Shown here piece after piece: positions 32,803 to 38,475 of a stretch of 38,475 bases of DNA. Source of the stretch: Chromatiales bacterium (GTDB lineage: Bacteria; Pseudomonadota; Gammaproteobacteria; UBA6429; Thiohalophilaceae). Position 1 is the first letter of the stretch; each line of letters starts with the position of its first letter. Where the stretch lies: NCBI GenBank assembly GCA_026984045.1, contig JALSSV010000080.1, forward strand, positions 1 through 38,475, in the 5' to 3' direction. Both the position numbers and the translations under genes were made by a program. Below the pieces are notes generated by a model that did not search any database, was not told the origin of the DNA, and saw only the letters and a program-made list of their open reading frames with translations.

Positions 32803-35349
32803 ATGTCCTCCGAGTCCGATGCACAGTTTCGCCTGAGCCGCGCCACATTCCGGCGCCATTTCTATCGTCTGATCCTCCTGACCTGGCTGATCCCCCCGGT
32901 CTTCGGCCTGCTGTTCATTCTCTATCTGGGCATCCTCACGCCAGGTCAGCTCCTGGACCTCTTGGCCCATCCCCTGGAGCCGGCGTTCATCGTCGGCTGG
33001 CTGGTCTTCGCCCTGTGGTACTTCCCACGCCAGATCCAGCCCTTTGCGGACTATCTCGAACAGCCCGTGCCGGCGCGCATCGACGCTGCCCGGCACGGCC
33101 TGCGGCGCTTTCCCTGGCATTACTGGAGCCTGTTCCTGCTCTATCTGCTGCTGGCCCCGGGATCGGTGATCCTCGGCACCTGGCTGAGCACCGGCTACCT
33201 GGCGCCGCCCATCGACTGGTTTCGCATCCATCTGGTGGCGCTGATCGTCTCGATCATCGTCGGCCTGCCCATCTTCTTCCTGATCCTCGATCTCTTTGGA
33301 CGGGCCCTGGATGCGCTGCCCCTGCAGCGGCCGCTGGTGACCATCCGCACCAAGGTGTTCCTGATCGGCGCCCTCGTGCCGCTGCTGATCGATACCATCC
33401 TGGTCCAGTATTACTGGACCCGAACCGGTTTCTTCTCCCTGGAAACCTTCGCCGTGTGGCTGAGCCTGGAACTGCTGGCAGTGGGCGGCAGCCTGATTTT
33501 CGTGCGCAGTTTCGGCCAGTCGCTCCAGCCGCTGGAGGCGGTCATCGCCAGCGGATCCGACGTGCCGGCACCCGGTGCCCGCCTGCGGCCCCGTTCCACC
33601 GACGAACTGGGCGTGCTGACCGAGGGCTATCGCCAGCTGCTGGACGCCCTGCGGATCCGCAATGCCGTGCTCGACGTCTCCAACCGCCTGTTGCGCAGTG
33701 CCGGTCGCAAGCGGGATCTGCCGGATCTGCTTGAGACCATCGTTGCCCTCGCCGACGAGGCCATCCCTGGCGACATGGTGTTCCTGATCCTCAAGGATCC
33801 GCAGCGCGAGGAACTGGTGGGCGTGATCCAGAGCGGCGCGGCCTACGCGCCGGAAGGCCGTTTCCGGCTCGCCCTCGACGAGACCTCCATGGCGGTCAGC
33901 GTCTACCGGGAGGGCAAGACCCTGGCGCTGGACGACGTGGCCCGGGATCCCCGGGTCAGCCCGCGCATGCGCCAGCAGTTCCAGGTCTGTTCGGCCCTGG
34001 CCACGCCGCTGCAGGTGGACGCAGAACGGCTGGGCGTGCTGATGAGCGTCTGCCGCGAGCGGCGCCATCACTACACCGAACAGGAAATCCTGCTGTTCGA
34101 GAACATGGCCCGCGAGGCCGCCATCGCCATCCACACCCAGCGGCTGGAAGAACAGCGCCTGGCGGCCGAGGCGGCCCATCGGGAACGGGAGGCCATGGTG
34201 CACCTGCTGCTCGAATCCACCGCCGAGGCCATCTATGGGGTGGATCTCGACGGTCGCTGCATCTTCGTCAATCCGGCCTGTCTGCACCTGCTGGGACAGG
34301 TTTCGGAAGCCACGGTACTGGGGCGGGACATGCACGCCCTGATACATCACAGCCGCGCCGACGGGACGGCCTTTCCCCCGGAAGAATGCCCCATCCTGCG
34401 GGCCGCCCGGCGGGGCGAGTCGGCCCATGGCGATGGGGACGTGTTCTGGCGTGCCGACGGCAGCGCCTTTCCGGTGGAATACTGGTCCCATCCCATTCGT
34501 CGCGAGGGCGAGATCATCGGCGCGGTGGTCACCTTCGTCGACATCAGCGAACGCCTGGCGGCCCAGCGCGCGCTCGAGCAGTACCGTGACCGGCTCGAGG
34601 AACAGGTGGCGCAGCGTACCGCCGAGCTGACCCGGGCCAATCAGGAGCTGGCCTCCTTCAGCTATACCGTCTCCCACGATCTGCGCTCGCCCCTGCGGGC
34701 CATCGACGGCTTCAGCCATGCCCTGCTCGAGGAATACGGCGAGCGCCTCGATACCACGGGCCGGGAATACCTGGAACGGGTGCGTCAAGCCGCCCAGCGC
34801 ATGGGCGACCTCATCGATGCCCTGCTCAAGCTCTCGAAACTGTCCCGCAGCGAACTGCACTGGCAGAAGGTGGATCTCTCCGCCCTGGCCGGCGAGATCG
34901 CCGCCGAGCTGGGCCGCCGGGATCCGCAGCGCCAGGTGGAATGGAACATCGAACCGGATCTGCAGGCCGAGGCCGATCCCGGCCTGCTGCGGGCCGTGCT
35001 GGAGAACCTGCTGGGCAATGCCTGGAAGTACACCGCCCGGACACCGAATCCCCGGATCCGCTTCGCGGCAGAGCCCTGCGAGGACGGCCTGGCCTGGTGC
35101 GTCAGCGACAACGGCGCGGGGTTCGACATGGCCCATGCCGGCAAGCTCTTCGAGCCCTTCCAGCGCCTGCACACCGAGGCCGAGTTTCCGGGAACGGGTA
35201 TCGGCCTGGCCACGGTGCAGCGCATCATTCAGCGCCACCATGGCCGCATCTGGGCGCGGGCGGCGCCAGGCGAAGGGGCATGTTTCTGCTTCACCCTCGG
35301 GGATCCGGCGTTATACGATGACGAAGCGGGCAAGGAACCATATAATTAG
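32803..35349 (+). CDS. Membrane sensor histidine kinase with GAF and PAS domains
   Basis: An 848-residue kinase. About six membrane helices lie in residues 20-236, followed by a HAMP-like linker (about 237-290), a GAF domain (about 300-450), a PAS domain (about 465-590) and a coiled coil. HisKA has phospho-acceptor H625 (VSHDLRSPLRAI). HATPase_c shows NAWKYT (N box), SDNGAGFDM (G1) and GTGIGL (G2). The kinase end resembles phytochrome-type HKs that pair with single-domain response regulators, and one lies 210 bases downstream. The signal is unknown. The ribosome binding site is weak. The PAS domain shows no obvious haem or flavin residues that I can name. Confidence 0.9.
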   Translation: MSSESDAQFRLSRATFRRHFYRLILLTWLIPPVFGLLFILYLGILTPGQLLDLLAHPLEPAFIVGWLVFALWYFPRQIQPFADYLEQPVPARIDAARHGLRRFPWHYWSLFLLYLLLAPGSVILGTWLSTGYLAPPIDWFRIHLVALIVSIIVGLPIFFLILDLFGRALDALPLQRPLVTIRTKVFLIGALVPLLIDTILVQYYWTRTGFFSLETFAVWLSLELLAVGGSLIFVRSFGQSLQPLEAVIASGSDVPAPGARLRPRSTDELGVLTEGYRQLLDALRIRNAVLDVSNRLLRSAGRKRDLPDLLETIVALADEAIPGDMVFLILKDPQREELVGVIQSGAAYAPEGRFRLALDETSMAVSVYREGKTLALDDVARDPRVSPRMRQQFQVCSALATPLQVDAERLGVLMSVCRERRHHYTEQEILLFENMAREAAIAIHTQRLEEQRLAAEAAHREREAMVHLLLESTAEAIYGVDLDGRCIFVNPACLHLLGQVSEATVLGRDMHALIHHSRADGTAFPPEECPILRAARRGESAHGDGDVFWRADGSAFPVEYWSHPIRREGEIIGAVVTFVDISERLAAQRALEQYRDRLEEQVAQRTAELTRANQELASFSYTVSHDLRSPLRAIDGFSHALLEEYGERLDTTGREYLERVRQAAQRMGDLIDALLKLSKLSRSELHWQKVDLSALAGEIAAELGRRDPQRQVEWNIEPDLQAEADPGLLRAVLENLLGNAWKYTARTPNPRIRFAAEPCEDGLAWCVSDNGAGFDMAHAGKLFEPFQRLHTEAEFPGTGIGLATVQRIIQRHHGRIWARAAPGEGACFCFTLGDPALYDDEAGKEPYN

Positions 35350-35364
35350 TGCGCATTTAGTGTG

Positions 35365-35389
35365 CACGGAATCACCGTTTTTCCCGTGC
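35365..35389 (+). terminator. Weak hairpin after the histidine kinase gene
   Basis: GCACGG and CCGTGC can form a 6-bp stem around a loop containing ACGG/CCGT and TTTTT. It may be a weak terminator or only a leader structure. A second short stem CCCGCC-GTT-GGCGGG (35521-35535) lies just before the response-regulator ribosome binding site. The 210-base gap has no clear promoter. Confidence 0.3.
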
Positions 35390-35559
35390 TGTTAAATGTT
35401 TGCGGCGCCGGGTCGATAGAAGTTCCTACCCGGCCACGGTCGACGTTGAACCATGTCGAATGTTAAAAATGGCCCAGCCTGTCGCCGCGAGGCGAGGAAT
35501 TGGTTAGGCTGAGAGATTGCCCCGCCGTTGGCGGGCAGCGAGCACACCGGGGAGGAATG

Positions 35560-36003
35560 ATGGCGTTCAAGAAGAAAATGATCCTGCTGGTCGAGGACAA
35601 TCCCGACGACGAGGCCCTGGCCCTGCGGGCCCTGAAGAAAAGCAACCTGGCCAACGAAATCGCCGTGGCCCGCGATGGCGTGGAAGCCCTCGACTTCCTG
35701 TTCTGCGAAGGGCAGCATGCCGATCGTGCGCCCTGCGATCTGCCGGTGGTGGTGCTGCTCGATCTCAAGCTGCCCAAGGTGGATGGCCTGGAAGTACTCA
35801 AGCGCATCAAGTCCGATGAACGGACCCGGCGCCTGCCGGTGGTGATCCTCACCTCCTCGTCCGAGGAGCGGGACATCGTCGACAGTTACGACTTCGGGGC
35901 CAACAGCTACATCCGCAAGCCGGTGGACTTCAACCAGTTCACCGAGGCCGTGGCCCAGCTCGGGCTCTACTGGCTGGTGCTCAACGAGGTACCGGAATCC
36001 TGA
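35560..36003 (+). CDS. Single-domain response regulator (Rcp1-like)
   Basis: A 147-residue CheY-like receiver without an output domain. The acidic pocket E12/D13 (LVEDNPDDE), phospho-acceptor D68 (LLDLKLPK), T98 (ILTSS) and K120 (RKPVD) are all present, so it should be phosphorylated. The sequence resembles Rcp1-type regulators that pair with phytochrome-like kinases, and the kinase gene upstream is its likely partner. GGAGG lies 4 bases before the chosen ATG (35557 is also possible). Two bases separate its stop from the next gene, indicating one operon. Confidence 0.9.
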   Translation: MAFKKKMILLVEDNPDDEALALRALKKSNLANEIAVARDGVEALDFLFCEGQHADRAPCDLPVVVLLDLKLPKVDGLEVLKRIKSDERTRRLPVVILTSSSEERDIVDSYDFGANSYIRKPVDFNQFTEAVAQLGLYWLVLNEVPES

Positions 36004-36005
36004 AG

Positions 36006-37724
36006 ATGGTCGACGAGAAGATCAGTCTCAGGCTGCTGATGATCGAGGACAACCCGGATGACGAGGCCCTCATCATCCGCAGCATCCGCAAGGGCGGCTT
36101 CGATGTCGAACACCTGCGCGTGGAGAACCGCGCGCAACTGATCGAGGCCCTGCGCCAGCAGGACTGGGACATCGTGCTGTCCGACTACCAGATGCCCGAA
36201 TTCAACGGCCTCAATGCCCTGCGCACGGTCAAGGAACGCAGTCCCGACCTGCCCTTCATCATCGTCTCCGGGACCATCGGCGAGGAACTGGCCGTGGAAG
36301 CCATGCGCAGCGGCGCCCAGGACTACCTCATGAAGGACAACCTGGCCCGGCTGGTGCCGGCCATCCGCCGCGAGCTGAACGATGCCGACGAACGGCGGGC
36401 CCTGCGCCTGGCCCGGCAGACCCTGCGTCACCAGGCCTATCACGACATCCTCACCGGCCTGCCCAATCGCTGGCTGTTGCGGGATCGCCTCGAGCAGGTT
36501 TTCGCCTTTTCCCGCCGCCAGCACACCCGACCCACGGTCATGTTCCTCGATCTGGATCGCTTCAAGAACCTCAACGACACCCTCGGCCACCTGCTCGGCG
36601 ATCAGCTCCTGCGCGCGGTGGCTGATCGGCTGCGCGAAGTGATCGCCGAGCAGGACACCCTGGCCCGGCTCGGGGGCGACGATTTCGTGCTGCTGTTCTC
36701 CGACGTGCCCGACCGGGAGGCCGCCCTGGCGCTGGCCCGTCGCATCCAGGCCCGCTTCGCCCAGCCCTTTCGGCTCGACGGCAAGGAGATCTATCTCGAC
36801 GCCAGCATCGGCATCGCCCGCTATCCCGAAAACGGCAGCGAGCCCGACATTCTCATCAAGCATGCCGAATCGGCCATGTACTTCGCCAAGGAACGGGGCG
36901 GCAACAGCATCCAGTTCTCCTCCGACGAGATCCAGGCGGCGGCCGCCAACCGCTTCAACATCGAGAACGATCTGCGCTGCGCGATCCGCAACGACCAGCT
37001 CGAGGTCCACTACCAGCCCCAGATCGACCTGCGCAGCGGTGCGATCACCGGGGTCGAGGCCCTGGTCCGCTGGCCCCATCCGCACGAGGGGATGATCGCC
37101 CCCGACCGCTTCATCCCCATCGCCGAGGAAAGCGGCCTGATCCTCAGTCTCGGCCACTGGGTGCTGCAGCGGGCCATGGCCGACGCGGTCCGCTTCAAGG
37201 ACGCCGGCTGCCTGCCCCGACGCCTGGCGGTCAACCTCTCTGCCCGCCAGCTCTACCACCAGGAAACCCTGGCCGCGTTCCAGGATCTGCTCGCCGGCAG
37301 CCCCCTTGAGGAGCGCTTTCTGGAAATCGAACTCACCGAGAGCGGCGTGATGCAGAATCCGGAGCAGGCCGTGGCCAATCTCAGCGCCCTGCGGGACCTG
37401 GGCGTCAGCGTGGCCATCGACGACTTCGGCACCGGCTATTCCTCGCTGGCCTACCTCAAGCGCTTTCCCATCGACATTCTCAAGATCGACCGCAGTTTCG
37501 TCCGCGACCTGGCCCTGGACCAGGACGACGAGGCCATCATCCGCACCATCATCGCCATGGCCGAGACCCTCAACATGCGGGTCATCGCCGAGGGCATCGA
37601 GACGCGCGAACAGCTCGAGCGCCTCGAGCGGCTCGGCTGCCAGGAAGGTCAGGGCTATTACTTCGCCCGGCCCCTGCCCTGTGCCGAACTGATCCGTTTC
37701 CTGCAGGACCGGGCCTGCGCCTGA
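36006..37724 (+). CDS. Receiver-GGDEF-EAL response regulator
   Basis: A 572-residue cytoplasmic protein. The receiver is at 1-125, with phospho-acceptor D60 (VLSDYQMPE) and a KD pair (LMKDN). The GGDEF domain at about 140-300 carries GGDDF at 223-227 instead of GGDEF and lacks the RxxD inhibitory site (AEQD), so cyclase activity may be weak or lost. The EAL domain at about 320-565 is complete: E351-A-L-V-R, NLSARQ, LEIELTES, IDDFGTG, KIDRSF. It is most likely a phosphodiesterase that lowers c-di-GMP when phosphorylated, with GGDDF serving as a GTP sensor. It is cotranscribed with the single-domain regulator. Confidence 0.9.
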   Translation: MVDEKISLRLLMIEDNPDDEALIIRSIRKGGFDVEHLRVENRAQLIEALRQQDWDIVLSDYQMPEFNGLNALRTVKERSPDLPFIIVSGTIGEELAVEAMRSGAQDYLMKDNLARLVPAIRRELNDADERRALRLARQTLRHQAYHDILTGLPNRWLLRDRLEQVFAFSRRQHTRPTVMFLDLDRFKNLNDTLGHLLGDQLLRAVADRLREVIAEQDTLARLGGDDFVLLFSDVPDREAALALARRIQARFAQPFRLDGKEIYLDASIGIARYPENGSEPDILIKHAESAMYFAKERGGNSIQFSSDEIQAAAANRFNIENDLRCAIRNDQLEVHYQPQIDLRSGAITGVEALVRWPHPHEGMIAPDRFIPIAEESGLILSLGHWVLQRAMADAVRFKDAGCLPRRLAVNLSARQLYHQETLAAFQDLLAGSPLEERFLEIELTESGVMQNPEQAVANLSALRDLGVSVAIDDFGTGYSSLAYLKRFPIDILKIDRSFVRDLALDQDDEAIIRTIIAMAETLNMRVIAEGIETREQLERLERLGCQEGQGYYFARPLPCAELIRFLQDRACA

Positions 37725-37823
37725 GCCGGGCGAAAAAAACCTGCCCGAACAGGGGCTTGCGGTATTGAAACCGGGCCGCGGCCACCCCATGACAAAAAAA
37801 CGCAACATTTTCCGCAAAGGGTG

Positions 37824-37851
37824 TTGACGCCCATCTCAGGCTGCGTATAAT
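37824..37851 (+). promoter_or_regulatory. rRNA operon promoter P1
   Basis: TTGACG (37824-37829), 16-base spacer, perfect TATAAT (37846-37851), followed by a GC-rich discriminator (GCGCGCC) typical of stringently controlled rrn promoters. A-tracts just upstream (37794-37800) resemble an UP element. The stretch 37725-37793 between the EAL gene and this promoter has only weak stems. Confidence 0.85.
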
Positions 37852-37920
37852 GCGCGCCTCTCGAGACGAGCCACGCGGTGAACGACACCGCCGGCAAGCA
37901 AGGATTCCCGCCCCGAGGGG

Positions 37921-37948
37921 TTGACGAAATCTGAAACTTGCGTAAAAT
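37921..37948 (+). promoter_or_regulatory. rRNA operon promoter P2
   Basis: TTGACG (37921-37926), 16-base spacer, TAAAAT (37943-37948), 97 bases after P1 and with the same -35 and spacer length. Tandem P1/P2 is usual for gammaproteobacterial rrn operons. Confidence 0.7.
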
Positions 37949-37959
37949 GGTTCGTCTGC

Positions 37960-37992
37960 GTCGGACGAAAGACTCCGACCCGCTCTTTAACA
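37960..37992 (+). promoter_or_regulatory. rrn leader antitermination region (boxB-like stem and boxA)
   Basis: GTCGGA (37960-37965) and TCCGAC (37974-37979) form a boxB-like hairpin, followed by boxA GCTCTTTAACA (37982-37992), nearly identical to the E. coli rrn boxA. These load the Nus antitermination complex. Further down, GGTTGT-GCCTA-ACAACC (38121-38137) forms a stem just before mature 16S. Confidence 0.85.
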
Positions 37993-38146
37993 ATTTGATC
38001 AGGTAATTTGTGTGGGTGCTTGCGTCGATGAACGCTCTGCCAAGAGACGTCGATGGAAGTTTACCCAAGTCAAATCCAAGCGTTTTGATGAGGGATTTGA
38101 ACTTTTCATCGCCAAGGTTTGGTTGTGCCTAACAACCGCAAACTTT

Positions 38147-38475
<329 letters not shown>

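Noticed and set aside
37725-37780. Terminator after the receiver-GGDEF-EAL gene
   Set aside because: CGGGC/GCCCG can pair, but the A-run lies in the loop and no T-run follows on the plus strand.

Overview
The window is GC-rich chromosomal DNA from a gammaproteobacterium. The evidence is the 5' third of a gammaproteobacterial-type 16S rRNA gene at the right edge, an rrn leader with boxA, and the housekeeping set (class Ia nrdAB, metE/metR, hemL, hemJ, argC, erpA, anmK, tyrS). Two Fur-type iron loci and several c-di-GMP proteins suggest a free-living environmental organism. I cannot fix the genus. I see no phage, insertion sequence, CRISPR array or tRNA.

Left part (1-7959): a partial unknown gene, then nrdB and nrdA on the minus strand. 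Upstream of nrdA lie a Shine-Dalgarno-sequestering hairpin, a full cobalamin riboswitch, and a promoter overlapped by an NrdR-like box. Next come metR (minus) and metE (plus), divergent around an AT-rich stretch with two MetR-like boxes. A B12 riboswitch on a B12-independent reductase, beside B12-independent methionine synthase, suggests that B12-dependent counterparts exist elsewhere in the genome.

Middle part (7945-20511): a DUF2892 / GGDEF-EAL pair; an apparent operon aldolase-thiD-thiE-hemL interrupted by a CGCAGAG-rich inverted repeat; an HDOD protein; a four-gene operon under a Fur-box promoter (OprO/P-type porin, FMN-binding protein, PepSY membrane protein, OprB-like porin); and a CLC chloride transporter with hemJ.

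Right-middle part (20512-28793): an intergenic region with a candidate unannotated small RNA (promoter, ARN-rich body, terminator); the run argC - DUF6776 - bactofilin - erpA - gltA; a convergent cytochrome c-FTR1 iron permease with its own Fur-overlapped promoter; then AT-rich DNA leading to an unrecognised, lower-GC lipoprotein behind a terminator-like structured leader. The two Fur loci together supply parts for a reductive iron uptake route (flavoprotein/PepSY reductase, porins, haem-coupled permease). This is an inference.

Right part (28800-38475): anmK and an M23 peptidase divergent from tyrS; a membrane histidine kinase, a single-domain response regulator and a receiver-GGDEF-EAL protein; then tandem rrn promoters, the leader and the start of 16S rRNA.
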